Source of the DNA: Daucus carota subsp. sativus
Taxonomy: Eukaryota; Streptophyta; Magnoliopsida; Apiales; Apiaceae
Assembly (NCBI RefSeq): GCF_001625215.2
Contig: NC_030383.2
Coordinates: forward strand, 59,014,949 to 59,078,948
Reading direction: 5' to 3'
Length of the DNA stretch: 64,000 nucleotides
The position numbers and the translations under genes are program-made. How positions within the stretch are numbered: position 1 is the stretch's first letter; every line of letters starts with the position of its first letter. This document shows positions 32,900 through 45,560 of the stretch, piece after piece. The notes beneath the pieces are model-generated. The model had not been told where the DNA came from, did no database searches, and worked only from the letters and a program-made list of their open reading frames with translations.

Positions 32900-33560
32900 G
32901 ATCTCCTCATTTTCAGGCTCATGGAAGTTGACTACGATGGGGGATTTGTAATCTACCTTTAGAGAGACGTCACTACAGAAGAGGGACATTCGCTAACATT
33001 GTAGAAACTTGTTACTAGATTAAGAATTTGTTGTAAATCACAGAAGCAGTCTTGTAACATTTGCACACTGAATTTGTAGAGAATGTTTATGTTTCTCTTC
33101 TTTTCTGTACTTGCTTTAGGCCTATACTGGTAAATGGTAATCTTTTTCTTTTTTTTTCATTTTACCACTTTTTTTATATTCTACTTTGCAACAAGAGTCT
33201 AGTTTTGCATACTGGTACTACCAAGTACCAACCATATGTAGTATTTACCAACTGAAATTATGAAAGTAGCTTTGACAACTTCAGTTAAAGGTGGCCAAAT
33301 TTCTAGCTAAAAGTAAGCCAGGCTCTGACATTATCATGTACCCATTTCCCAAAAGAACCATATTGACATTTTATTTGTTAATATAAATATAATAATATCA
33401 TGTAAGTATCTCTAATACTATCAATATTTTTTTAACATGGTTTTGTGAATTATATCGTATATCTTGATTACTTATCCTTGATCATCATCTAATCATTATA
33501 TTGATGATATATAATCCAATTTTAATTTTTTTATATCTTGATTACTCACATCTATACTCC
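32900..33560. other. 3' UTR and intergenic sequence after TMN gene
   Basis: 3' UTR of the TMN gene in the first few hundred bases, then AT-rich sequence. No gene seen. Confidence 0.5.
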
Positions 33561-33566
33561 AATTCG

Positions 33567-33709
33567 ATACTCCAATTTTGACTTTTTATATATTGGTTAC
33601 TCATCATCTAACCTTAAACTGCGGTCTATACTCCAATTTTGACTTTTTATATATTGGTTACTCATCATCTAACCTTAAACTGCCGTCTATACTCTAATTT
33701 TGACTTAGT
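33567..33709. repeat. Tandem repeat, about 61-bp unit
   Basis: The unit with ATACTCCAATTTTGACTTTT, TATATTGGTTACTCATCATC and AACCTTAAACTGCGGTC occurs twice almost identically from 33567, and a third copy begins at about 33688. A diverged unit lies upstream (33460-33560). Confidence 0.85.
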
Positions 33710-33879
33710 TATAAATCATCAATTCCTACATTAATTGTCTTTGCTCAATTTCGAGTGACGTATAAAAAAATATTTCATCATATATTAACTCAAAATATTT
33801 AATGATCGAACCAGAAAAAATATATAACTATAGTGTATAACATTACCAGGAAATCCGTAAATAATAATATCAGAAAACA

Positions 33880-34582
33880 AAAGATAAAGAAAGTACACAG
33901 CACTTCATCATACGATTAGGTTTATGCAAGTCGACAACCCTACAACAAAAGGGCCAAAGAGCCAAGCACCACCTACTTCACATCTTCATCTCTAAAACCC
34001 CACCTCAACCCTTTGTCAATTTCCACAAACAAAGCAAGATCTTCATTGTTCTTTTCTTATTACAACATTTTTGTAATTTTATATAACATTTAACAACACA
34101 TTTTTTCTGTCAATATGCTTAAAGATTCGAACTTTTAGCTCTTCTTCAGGTACCCATTTCTTGATTTCTTTACTTTAGTGTTGTGGGGTTTTGTATTGTG
34201 ATTTCTTGGTTCAGGTCAATTTGCATTTGGGTTTTTATATTTTCTTTTGTTAAGTTGCAAATGTGATAATTTTGTATGTAATGCCCTTTAGTTTTGGTTG
34301 TTTTGAACTAACTTGATTTTTTTAAGGTTTATATGAGCTTTTAGTCCATCTTTTTGAAACCCCTCTTAGCTGAAATGATGAATTTGCACCTACATTTTGG
34401 ATGTGTTCTTGGAATGAGGATGCATTGTTTTTCTCTAAATGGTTTTTTTTTTTTTTTTTTTTTTTTGTGTTTTAGGTTGAGGGAAGATGGTTGCTGATAG
34501 AATTGCAGGAATTTAGGCATTCCGGTTGCGTAAGTTTGTTATTAGGATCATATTGTGAAAAAGAAAATCAGGTTTTTTTAGT
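33880..34582 (+). other. FTSZ2 5' UTR with leader intron
   Basis: A probable leader exon ends CTTCTTCAG at 34149, followed by GTACCC. The intron carries a long T tract (34443-34466) and ends TTTTAG at 34475, with the second leader piece running to the ATG at 34583. Inferred from splice signals only. Confidence 0.5.
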
Positions 34583-37500
34583 ATGGCTACTCTTGTGCCT
34601 TGTTCTCTTGTTGGGGCGGATGGACTGAAGTTGGTGGGAATATCATTTGGAGGAGGTATTCGTATGGGTAGAAGTCCTTACCGAAAGATTGTGTCGAGCT
34701 TCCCACACATCAAATGTTCAACCAATTCCCATAGAGTTACTCCAAATAACAATAAGGACTCATTTTTAGATTTACATCCTGAAGTTTCAATGCTCGGCAG
34801 AGAAAAAGATTACAAGTTCTCAACAATAAAGGATACTCATACGCTTAGTGATGATAGTACTGAATCTGTGCGAGAATCATCTAGGTCAAGTAATTATAAT
34901 GAAGCTACAATCAAAGTTATTGGTGTTGGGGGTGGTGGTTCCAATGCTGTGAATAGAATGATTGAGAGTGCCATGGATGGTGTTGAATTTTGGATAGTTA
35001 ATACAGATGTTCAAGCCATGAAGATGTCGCCAGTTAATTCTGGGAACCGTCTACCAATTGGTCAAGAACTAACTCGGGGACTTGGTGCTGGCGGGAATCC
35101 AGAGATCGGAATGAATGCTGCAAATGAAAGCCAAGCAGCCATTCAGGAGGCAGTCCAAGGGGCAGATATGGTCTTTGTAACTGTAAGTTCATCTTTCAAT
35201 TGCAACTGCCAGGAAATAATAGATGTAGACTTAGACTGTGCATCTTCAATTTATCGGGCAACTAGTGTTTTAAAGTTTATGATTTAGATTATGAACTTTG
35301 TAGTGTATATAGAAGTCTGTTTTAATTTTGTTACTGCAGTACTAAAGGAGATGCACTATCTTTGTATTTGTTCTTTTATAAATCCATTTAATGCTAGACG
35401 GTGAGACCTGCACTTATCTTTGTTTCGCTTTTGAGAAAAATAAATAAAATTTATCTCAGCACATGAGATTACCTATGTGAGAGTTGTTTACCATAGTTTA
35501 ATGAAGTTTTTAGTTCGAGATTATAGTTTAATAAAATTCATTATAACTTGAAACCTCATTTCCCGTTAACTTAACTATAAATAAGAAAATAATCACTGAG
35601 ATATGTCCCCGTGTTTTACCTGACAAGGTGAAATGCCATTTCATTGAACAAAAAATACTTGATTTCTATACATTATAAATGTGCTCAGAATATATATTTA
35701 TTTAAGTATCGCACATACTCGCTTTCTGCGGTTGCACTACACTTTCATATTATTATATCATATATATACCAGAGCAGGATTACCTAGAATAAACTGGGAA
35801 CGAGGAATGCAACATATGTAAATGTAGTACAATAGGGAATAATTTGCTTTTGACCTAATAGTTCTATATGAATCATCTACAATGTAGAGCTTCATGTGTT
35901 AATAACCTCATATTGCACATACGAACCAAGAACAACCGGGCAGAGAATGAGGCGTTTAACATAACATAATTTGGTATGCGGAAAGGCTCATTTTTGTTTA
36001 CTAAGAGTACCTCCAATGGTAAAACCCTTGGCTAAAAATTTTCTAGGTGGCACTTTTTGAAATTATGTAAAAAATTCTACAACTCCGACCGTCAATCCCC
36101 TTGGCAAAAATAGTCAACCATGTTTCACCGACTATATTTGTCGAACCAATATAGCACTTGCGTATAGTTTTATACGAGCATAATTGTAGATAACCCCATT
36201 GGAGGTATATATTGGTCCCCTTGGCTAAAATTTTACACAATCATTTTAGTCAATCAATATAGCCAACCATTATACATATTACCCTTGGAGATGCTGTAAT
36301 ATATTCAGTGCAAAGTTATTATAAAAATCAAGCGCAATCTTGTGATTACTACCCTAATTGCACATATAATTTTCTATTCACATAAATAAACCTTGACAGT
36401 ATCATTTTAGGCATCCTGAAGGTTTCAGTAAAGTTAGTACTAGAACTATCAAGTGTTCTCTTTCCAGCTTTAGAATGACTGTTAAGTGTTAGTTGTGCTA
36501 ACAGAGAGTCAAACCAAATATAGTTTCTGGGCGTTGCTTAATTTTTAATATCGATAGTCTGCTAAGTTTTTTAATCTTGGCATTTCCCTGTTGTGCTGTC
36601 AAATTGCTGATCTCTTACCTGTATTTGTTTCTTGATATATTGTTTGAAATCGTAGGCTGGTATGGGTGGAGGAACTGGAACGGGAGCGGCCCCAGTAGTT
36701 GCTGGAATTGCCAAATCCATGGGTATTTTGACGGTTGGCATTGTGACTACACCTTTCTCATTTGAGGGACGTAGAAGAACTGTGCAAGCTCAAGAAGGAA
36801 TTTCAACTCTGAGAGACAATGTCGATACACTCATTGTGATCCCAAATGACAAGCTACTGACTGCAGTTTCTCAGTCCACCCCTGTAACAGAGGCATTCAA
36901 TTTGGCTGACGATATCTTGCGGCAAGGTGTTCGTGGAATATCTGACATAATCACGGTACATAATGAATCACAACTACAACTTTTAGTTACTTGGCTTCAA
37001 ATCCGAAATGAATTCACAATTTTAAACTTAATGCCTTAGCTACTTTCCAGATTGCAGAAATATACATAGTTACAACTAGTTGTTTCAGGATTAATTAAGA
37101 GGTCTATAACTATTAATGGTTTTCGGGATAATAACAATACTATGCATGTCAATTTGTCTTCTTTTGTTGATTTCTAATCTTACAATACAATTGAATAGGA
37201 AAATGGAAAAAGGGAAAGTTCTGCAACCAGAAGTAAACATTTATCATATATATCTTACTGCTCCATCACCGTGATTTGGTTTGAGTAAACCCTTTGCTTT
37301 GTTATTGTAGTAATTTATATTTGATGATGATGCAAGTCGAGTAGATTGTTAATTGTGTGAAAGTGATAATTGGAGAAATTCTGAATAGTACCATTCTACT
37401 TTTGGCCTCTTTTTGAATAGCATTATTTAACTATTCATAAAAATCAAAAAAGTAGAATGCATTATTGAAAATTTCCCTAAATATTACTAGATTATTACTG

Positions 37501-40500
37501 TATGACAATTTATAACTTGCCAAAGGCCCAAAAGCATTTTAGAACAAGAACAACAGACTCAAAATTTTTGAAATGGTAAATATAACATGACGAAAACTCT
37601 GATAAGGAAACTGGACAGTAATAATTGTATCATGTTACCAAGCTTATTACGGCGCCAAGTCGAGCCTCGGCGCCCGGATACCTTGGAATCGACTAGTCGA
37701 CAAGTCGCCCGACTAGTCGTAAAAAGTCGACAAGTCATTCTGATACATATTTTTACTAGATTTAATATATAAAATATAGTTGAACACACATCAGTTTATA
37801 GTTTGAATCTAAAGTAAAAGATAATAAGCAACAGTGAGATGTGTACGACGTAGCAGATTGTTAGTTCACATATAAATTGAAGCCATAAAGTAGTGATAGG
37901 AAAGAAATAATAATGTGAAGTTGAAATGATACAAAGATTAGGGATATACTTATATGTTGAAAATGATACAAATATTACATAGCCCGAAGCCAAAGAGTAG
38001 TGACAGGAAGGAAATAATAATGTGAAGTTGAAATGATACAAAGATTAGGGAGGCATTGATATGTTAAAAATAAGTCGCCAGACTAAATAAGTCATTACTT
38101 GACTTTTTCTATAAAATGACTTGTCGACTAGTCGTCGACTAGTCGACGACTTGATAACAATGCATGTTACTGACTGCTTGTATACATAATTTGCAGATCC
38201 CTGGCATGGTCAATGTTGATTTTGCTGATGTACGAGCCATTATGCAAAATGCTGGTTCATCTCTTATGGGAATAGGAACTGGAAGTGGTAAGTTGTAGGT
38301 CCTTTGTTTCCTTTCTCCTAGTTATTTGTAATCTTTAACTTCAGTGGTGACAAGGGGATGGAGCAAAAAAATAATGGGTGAAGATAACGTAGAGGATATG
38401 TGGGAGATATAATTGACGGGAAAAATAAGTTTGCATGTAATGACATATTGCACTTGAAGTTACATGGGACTAATGAGGGTGGAATTGGTTTTGTCCCAAG
38501 TCAAATTACAACTAAAAGAAAGCCCACAAAATAATTACCTCATGTCCAACTTTCTGAATTTTTATCTAGCAAAAAAAAAAACCTCTCTGAATTTAATCTA
38601 TAAGTTTGTTTGATTTTTAATTTCTTAATTGACCAATAGACCTATCAAGCTAATGTGGGTTTGTAAGTTGGTCAATCAACATGTAAGACTACCCAAACAA
38701 GTGGGATATACTCGGAAAATAAACGGTTACATGCATATTTTGTGGTCTAAGTACTAGACTTCAGGACTTCTCTGTGCCTGCATGTACCTCCTGGCTTCTA
38801 AGAAGATATTTATAGTATAGATTCAAATTCATGCCAATGGTGATTTTTTTGTAACTCCAAAGCTCGGGCAAGAGGAAGTATATATATCATTGATAGATAA
38901 AGGGGTGTGTTGCAAGGTTAAGGTTGAGGTAAATAGAGTCTAACATTTACTTTTAATTTGTGAAAAACAAGTGAATAAGTATATGTATTCTCTTGAAACT
39001 CCAATTTCTTTTACAAGCCTATCCTATTTTCATGTGAATATGCTTCATCATGTGTGGAATGTGGGTGGGTGTCTGTGTTACTAATGGTGAATTTGCTGCA
39101 CAATTAAATTTCATATAAATATTCTTTTCCTATTACAGGCAAGACCAGAGCAAGAGATGCTGCACTAAATGCAGTCCAATCACCTTTACTTGATATTGGT
39201 ATAGAAAGAGCTACGGGTATCGTTTGGAACATTACAGGTGGTACTGATTTGACTTTGTTTGAGGTAGGTTATTATTTTAAATTTCTGTGATTGATAGTTT
39301 CAGCCCTCTCTTTTTACAACCGGCTTAGAAATTTCCAGTTCACGTGTTATACTAAGATAATGTTAATATTTTTGGTCAATGTTCATGATTTAACTAAACA
39401 AAAGCAAATGAGATAATCAGTAAGCTATCATTGGGAGAAATTTAAGGCTTATGGTACTGTGGCTTACTCTGTTAGCTTCAGGAATATTAATATATAAATA
39501 AAAACTGTTTGAGCTTTTTTACTCCTGTCATTGTTGCTAAATTTTACTCAATTGAAGTTGATGACGGACTTTGTTTTGTATATACTTCGTTGTGCAAGTT
39601 TAAGTTTTCCTAATAAAATAAATTTACTTGAAGGTAAATGCTGCAGCTGAAGTTATATATGACCTTGTGGATCCAAGTGCAAATTTGATATTTGGAGCTG
39701 TAATAGATCCGTCACTAAGTGGTCAAGTAAGTGTGAATGCTTATTAATTATATCTTAAACCTGCATCTGTGGAAATATATTTCCAGTATTTCACCCCCAT
39801 CCTAAGAGGACAAAAACGAAGGATCTCATTTTTATTGCTTGAAGTTATTTGTTTATCTTATATAACTCAAGTTCTGTATTTTAATTTTTGTATGTTTATG
39901 TGGAAAATAGACTATATGCTTTACATTTTGGATTTCTGCAAATTGACTATATGAAATGAAAATGAATTTTTGTGTGGAAAGGAGGAAGTATGCATATTAG
40001 CTCAACACGTGACAAATTTCAAACCCATGAGCAACTCCTGTACCTTTTTAAGTTACCTTCATGGACACCAGGGGCGTATGTCACTTGAGTGTTATAGCCT
40101 ACTTAGAAGTATTTTACAGTAAGCTACTTATACATCAACAAGAAAGTTACAAATACTCTATAAGCTAATTATACATCAAGCAGCAAGTTAGTTACAAGTC
40201 ATCTCGAGTAAAAGGTTTGGCATTTGACTTGGTTTAGGGGTCAATTTTTTGTTTAACTTAAGATACAAAAGGATTTTTCTGCTAATCCACTTGAAATTTG
40301 AATAGTAGAGGAGCCAAACACGACCAGGAAGTATGACTTTCTTCTCTTTAGTTAAATACATTTCACGGGTTTGTGTAAATCTCCTAAACATATCAAAACA
40401 TTTATGAACATGTAATCTAAGCTTAAAAAGTGGTGGTTTCAGGTTAGCATAACCCTGATTGCCACTGGATTCAGACGACAAGAAGAATCTGAAGGGCAGG

Positions 40501-40689
40501 TGCGCCTCTCATCCTTCACATAAATGTGTGCACTTTTGTGTGTGTAAGGTCTTTGATGTATAGGCATATATGCAGGGACAGGGAGATGTCACTTCCGGAA
40601 TGAGCAGGCGTCCTTCTTCATTTACTGAAGGCGGATCAGTGGAAATACCTGAATTCTTAAAGAAGAAAGGCCGTTCTCGTTATTCATAA
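34583..40689 (+). CDS. FTSZ2: Plastid division GTPase FtsZ2
   Basis: Tubulin-like GTPase that builds the stromal Z-ring with FtsZ1 for chloroplast division. Exons 34583-35182, 36656-36955, 38197-38287, 39139-39263, 39634-39726, 40443-40499 and 40576-40689 join in phase to 459 aa, close to known FtsZ2 proteins (about 475). The N-terminus (about residues 1-105, Ser/Arg-rich, DPxL-like DLHPEVSML) is the transit peptide and variable region. The GTPase domain begins with [18 protein letters not shown] and contains the tubulin signature GGGTGTG (residues 204-210), then [14 protein letters not shown] and the synergy region [20 protein letters not shown]. The C-terminal IPEFLKKKG peptide marks FtsZ2 rather than FtsZ1 and is the ARC6-binding tail. 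Introns 1 and 2 carry MITEs. Intact. Confidence 0.97.
36005..36296. mobile_element. PIF/Harbinger (Tourist-like) MITE in FTSZ2 intron 1
   Basis: 292 bp with ends GAGTACCTCCAATGG / inverse CAGCATCTCCAAGGG and TAA duplications at 36002-36004 and 36297-36299. Interior has repeated CCCTTGGC(T/A)AAAA and CCAATATAG motifs. Non-coding, within a spliced-out region. Confidence 0.75.
37639..38162. mobile_element. hAT-like element with GACTAGTCG motifs in FTSZ2 intron 2
   Basis: 524 bp flanked by the 8-bp direct repeat CATGTTAC (37631-37638 and 38163-38170). The ends CAAGCTTATTACGGCG and CATTGTTATCAAGTCG (inverse) are related. The outer 60-80 bp at each end consist of GTCGACTAGTCG-type palindromic words. 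The middle contains a direct repeat of about 100 bp (GTGATAGGAAAGAAATAATA at 37894, GTGACAGGAAGGAAATAATA at 37998, then AATGATACAAAGATTAGGGA). It ends only 26 bp before exon 3. Confidence 0.8.
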
Positions 40690-42100
40690 GCATAATGTCA
40701 TATTCCCTCGCTTTCTAAATTCTTCGTCCCTCGTTCTGTTTCATGTATACTTGCTTTTAGTATCAACTCATATATATATATTAGCATTTTGATACCAAGT
40801 TCAGGATTCAGGATGTACAGGTGCTTTTCACAATGTAATGCCTATTGCTGCTGGAGAATGTGTTACTGTTGGATCAATATGCTACTCTATTTGATATTTT
40901 TAGAGGGGTTTTGTAATAACATGGGAACGGGGAAATTTTAATAAACTAAACCAGATAAAATATTTATTCATCAACGCTAAATATACGACTACAGGGCGGT
41001 TTGGACTTAAAAAAAGTATTTTTTTATTTAAAATAAAGAAGTGGAGTAACAGTGAGAAATAATTTAAAACTTATAAGTGATTAAATTTTTTGGGGAAAAA
41101 AAAAGCAGAAGTTTTGAAATAAAAGTTAACATTCTTTAATTTTTTATAAGTGCTTCTGGTTTTTTATTAGACGGATAAAAAAAAAAAGCTGGTTTTTTAT
41201 CGGAAAAAGATAGGAGTGGATGTTCCTAAATAGACACTATATTTTAGCACCTTTGGAAAATATTTTTTACTTTTATGTTTCACCCTTACCCAAACATTAT
41301 CATGTACTTGTCCAAAAAAATTATCATGGACGTCTAATCTTATTTATCAGAAGTAAATGATCAGAGAAAAGTATGATTTTCTCTAGAATTAAGGTTTTAT
41401 TTTTTTTTTTTGTCTAATGACGAATATAAAAAATCTGTTTAACATTTATATTCAAAAAAATTATAAAATTTGGGGGTTGGTCCCCATTATTACAATATTC
41501 ACAATATTCATTATTAATGCTCAGAATATCACGATCCGGAAAAATCGTCTCATTATTTATTAACGTTATAGCATATAGCGTTTTGAATATTAGAACATAA
41601 CATCATTTCATGTAGCGTTTGAATAAAAGAATAGACTCTATATCATATAACGTTCTGCTGGGATAAAAAAACAGAAAGCTACTTCATGTAATATTTTATT
41701 AAAGTTAAAATAACAAAATATTACACGATCTAACATCTTCTTTTACTATTGAAAACGCCACACTATTCGGTAACTGGTATTTGAAATCATTTTTCCTGAC
41801 TCTTTTATTATTTTGGACATTAGTTACGTGTGTTTCGATCATGGATTTGTTCTCTAAAAAAATGTATTTTAAAGAAAAACAAGAGCTTAATTTATTAAAT
41901 GAAAAGTTGCCAAACATGAAACAGGCTCAAAGATGGGCCAGGCACCAAGGGCTTTCAAGACTTTGGGCCTCATTTTTTGACCCGGAATTTTTTGTTAGAG
42001 AAATGTCAAAGAAAGTAGAATTGAACCCTAAATACAGATTTGATTAGAATCAATTCAATTCAATACAATTCTTCTTAATCATCGTCCTCCGAAATCAACA
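40690..42100. other. FTSZ2 3' flank and QCR9 promoter region
   Basis: 3' UTR of FTSZ2, a possible MITE (40994-41237), then AT-rich sequence. A 41470-41700 stretch repeats a pattern like TCATATAACGTT...GAATAAAAGAATA. An 88-codon frame at 41781-42047 has no recognised domain and is not called. Confidence 0.5.
40994..41237. mobile_element. Possible hAT-type MITE
   Basis: Starts GGGCGGTTTGGACTTAAAA and includes TTAAAATAAAGAAGTGGAG and ACTTATAAGTGATTAAA, wording shared with the MITE at 46853-47132 (GGGCCGTTTGGCGGGGCTTA, TTAAAATAAAGAAGCGG, ACTTATAAGTTATTAAA). The right end and target duplication are unclear. Confidence 0.5.
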
Positions 42101-42205
42101 ATGGCGAGCCGCAGATTAATGGAAGGATTTTACAGTGTTTTCATGCGCCGTACCTCCGTCTATGTTACTTTCCTCATCGCTGGTACTTTTCTCGCTGAAC
42201 GGGTT

Positions 42206-42246
<41 letters not shown>

Positions 42247-44246
42247 CTTTCCCCCCGCTCCCTCTTCCTCCCTCTTTCTGTGAATTTTAATCGATGTCGT
42301 TTTTTATATTATTAAATGAGATTAATTAGATCTTTTGCTGTAATTGGATCTGAATTTCACTAATTATTTTGATTATATTAGATTTTGAATTTATTTTTAT
42401 ATCGGTGTTTGTTGAATTTATGTAGTTTGTGTATTTGCTTAGATCGAATATCTTCTAAAGCTTTTAAATAAATCTAGAATGTCGTTGATTAAATTAGCAA
42501 ATAATTGAATCCTTTGCGATGGAAATGCCCTCTTCCCCTGCATGGTTTGATGTAAAAGTTGAGAATAATTGAAGTTGAGGTATGTTTAGATCTCATAATT
42601 CTGTGAACTGAATTTGAGTAAGTGTGATAACCTGGAATTGAGTGTATTAAGATGCTTAAGAAAGAATAACAAAAAAGACAATTAGAACGATGATGTCTCA
42701 CTAACTTTTGCCTGAATTTCTCGGGAAGGTAAACTTCTGGGGCTCATCCCAACTTGACCGAAAAATTATATAAAGTCTTAGCTGTCCATTTTTAATATGC
42801 TATTAAGTACGGGTGGAATTAGATATGTTAAATGGTGCATACAAAAAGAAAGGTTGAATGATTATATGACTTGTCTTTAAGTTGATTCATTATTTCATTG
42901 TGACATATTGTGTGATGAAGAGAACTTATATTTGCTCTTATTGGTTGCAGAGTGTTGATTATGGAATCCACAAGCTATGGGAAAGCAATAATGTTGGGGT
43001 AAGTTTTTATTTTCTACTCTAGCAGCTTGAATTTACATGGGTTCTGTATAGTGATAGCCATTTTGTCTTCTTAGTAGTATTCTGTAGCGTAGGAATATGC
43101 ATCAGTTGTGTTGTTATATTTGAGGCTTTATTTTACAATATGAATTACCGTCATTGATATAGATGCCATTTCACTTCACTCTTTACTTTGAAAGATGAAA
43201 AGTGGACTTATGCTTGACATAAGCTGACAAGCTTATACATAAATATGAGTAAAAGAGACGGTGGCCTAACCAAGTTTTACTCTTCGTTACAAGATGAAAG
43301 AGATTATATTATTTGTCTCACCATAAATTTTTTGTATGATGTTGGGTCTGGAAAGCAATTGTCTGTGTAAAGGAAGCAAGTAAGCAACTAAAAAAAAATT
43401 CTATTTAAGTCAATATTGCTGATCAAGTGTGCCTGCCTGAACTTATATAAGTAGGCCAATCACCAAAATGAGGGTTTTTCACATTGTTTTCCGAGGTTAT
43501 GTACTGTGTTTTAATATGAAATTGAAATAGCTTCAAGCTTCCTTATGTCATGGTGCCATACACCATAAGATTTCATGATCTCGTGCATTTTGTTGTTCGG
43601 AAATATCCTTTTATTAGTATTATAAGATTTTGACAGTGAAGCTGAATTTCTAATAATATAGTTCTTGCATTCTAGGATGGTAACGAACTCTACTGATGTG
43701 GCACAATATAAATATTTTAAGACCACACATAGTTTTGATCAAGCAAACAGTGCTGCCAGTACAACATGATACTGCAATTAAATAGAATGTTCCTACAAAA
43801 CATCTGCTGTAGTCTGTGAGTCGTGATTATATTGATCTGTATTACACTGTTATACCCGCATAACATAGTAACCTTCCATGGAAGTGGCTGTAAATGACAT
43901 ATTTTGTGTGCTGACTGGAAACACCCGTCCACCTACCTTACCTCAAGGACAGTATCGTCAGTCTCCCATACCAGAAAAGAGGGCCATCACTAGAGAGAGG
44001 GTCCTGTGGCTTTGGTTGCATTGGCACCTTTAATTGCATAGATGATGTGTTACATATGAATAGAGTTTTGTTTTTGAAGTAATAAAGTTTTGTTTTTGGA
44101 GTAATAAAGCTGTGCAAGTGTTCTAATTGCAGAAATTTCGGTTCAAGTTGGAAAGTAAATTAGATTCTAATGTATTGTATCAAACTTTTGTTATGCAGAA
44201 ACGATATGAAGACATTTCAGTGTTGGGACAGAGGCCAGCCGAGTAA
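42101..44246 (+). CDS. Cytochrome b-c1 complex subunit 9 (QCR9/UCRC)
   Basis: Small single-span subunit of mitochondrial respiratory complex III. Exons 42101-42202, 42951-42998 and 44199-44246 join in phase to 65 aa. The protein starts MASRRLMEGFYSVFMRRTSV, has a hydrophobic span YVTFLIAGTFLAE (about residues 21-33), then VDYGIHKLWESNNVGKRYED and ends VLGQRPAE. VDYG..KLWE.NN.GK.YEDI is the conserved core of UQCR10/QCR9. Length matches plant homologues (about 65-72 aa). No cleavable presequence, as usual for the family. A CT microsatellite begins six bases into intron 1. Confidence 0.94.
42208..42241. repeat. (CT)n microsatellite
   Basis: About 17 CT units immediately after the donor site of QCR9 intron 1. 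Likely polymorphic. Confidence 0.95.
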
Positions 44247-44872
44247 TTTTCTAGGTTATTATTCTTTTGTGCAACGTGGTTCCGTTACCATGAAAATATG
44301 GTCTATTGACCTTTCAATAAGTATGTAGTTATTTGGATGTATCTACCTGTGAGTTTTGATTTCCAGGATCATGCGACTCTGAAAGACTAAAAGTTCTATT
44401 GTTTCGGAGCATGTATGGATTTGTGAATTGTTTGTCCCATAATCAAGGTGTTGTATTGGCCAGACATATTTATATATGGGCATTTAGCAAATTATCTGTC
44501 TCCTGTGAAAAATAAATTTTGGTTCCATTTATACATGGGCATTTATATTTGCATGATCATCAGTTTGAAATAATAAAAAAATTAAACATTAAAGAATATT
44601 AAGATTGGTGATATTCATTCTCGTTGAGTCACAAAATCAAGTGATGATTACTTAAGTATAAGTCCCTAAATTGTGCTAAACTATGAACATTCACAGCCTC
44701 GACCAAGACTGAGCAAACGGTTCGGTTAACCAAATACTGAACCGAAATTATCGAAATATTTTGGTTCGGAACCGAACTGATATATTTCGGTTTTTAATTC
44801 GGTTATGATTTTCTGGCAATTTCGGTATTTTGGTTTTTTCGGTTAAAAAACCGAATAACCAAAATATTTAAA

Positions 44873-44876
<4 letters not shown>

Positions 44877-44920
<44 letters not shown>
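44877..44920. repeat. (TA)n microsatellite
   Basis: About 22 perfect TA units inside the large hAT-type element. Confidence 0.95.
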
Positions 44921-44922
<2 letters not shown>

Positions 44923-45129
44923 GCTTCTCCTTGAGGAACTAGCTAAAATAGTAACCTAGGAACTCTTTTAACACTTAAAAATACACTGCGTGAAAATAGG
45001 AAGACACTTGAGTTAAAAAATACGGTGCGTAAAAATAGGAATACACGTGCTTGTCTTTAAACCTAATTAAGTTCTGTACTAGACACTTACTCATATAAAT
45101 AAAAGAAAAGGTAGAATAAAAAATACATA

Positions 45130-45560
45130 AGATACCATGTCCTGTAATTTTTATACTCTATATTTCATGTTTGTAATATTTTATAATTTTTATGAGTTCT
45201 GTAATTAAATTTTCTGTGTGCTGTATATTTTTTATTAATATTTTGTAATTTTTATGTGTTCTGTTATTTAAATTTTCTATGTACGGTACATATTTTACCA
45301 ATGTCCTGTATTTATTAATTACATTCTACTTGTATATGCTATATAATTATTTCTATATTTTTAATTATTTTATGTACCGTATATTATTTATTAATATTTT
45401 GTAATTTTTATATGTTCTGTAATTAAATTTTCTGTGTACTGTATATTATTTATTAATATTTTGTAATTTTTATGTGTTCTGTTATTTGAATTTTCAATGT
45501 ACTGTACATATTTTACCAGTGTTCTATATTTATTAATTACATCCTACTTGTATATGTTAT
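45130..45560. repeat. AT-rich tandem repeat block
   Basis: Repeated wording TGTAATTTTTATGTGTTCTG, TTATTTAAATTTTCTATGTAC, GTATATTATTTATTAATATT in several imperfect units. CTGTAATTAAATTTTCTGTG appears twice about 230 bp apart. Confidence 0.7.

Noticed and set aside
41781..42047. 88-codon frame just upstream of QCR9
   Set aside because: No known domain. It lies in the promoter/leader region of QCR9 and could be a chance frame. Kept open but not supported.
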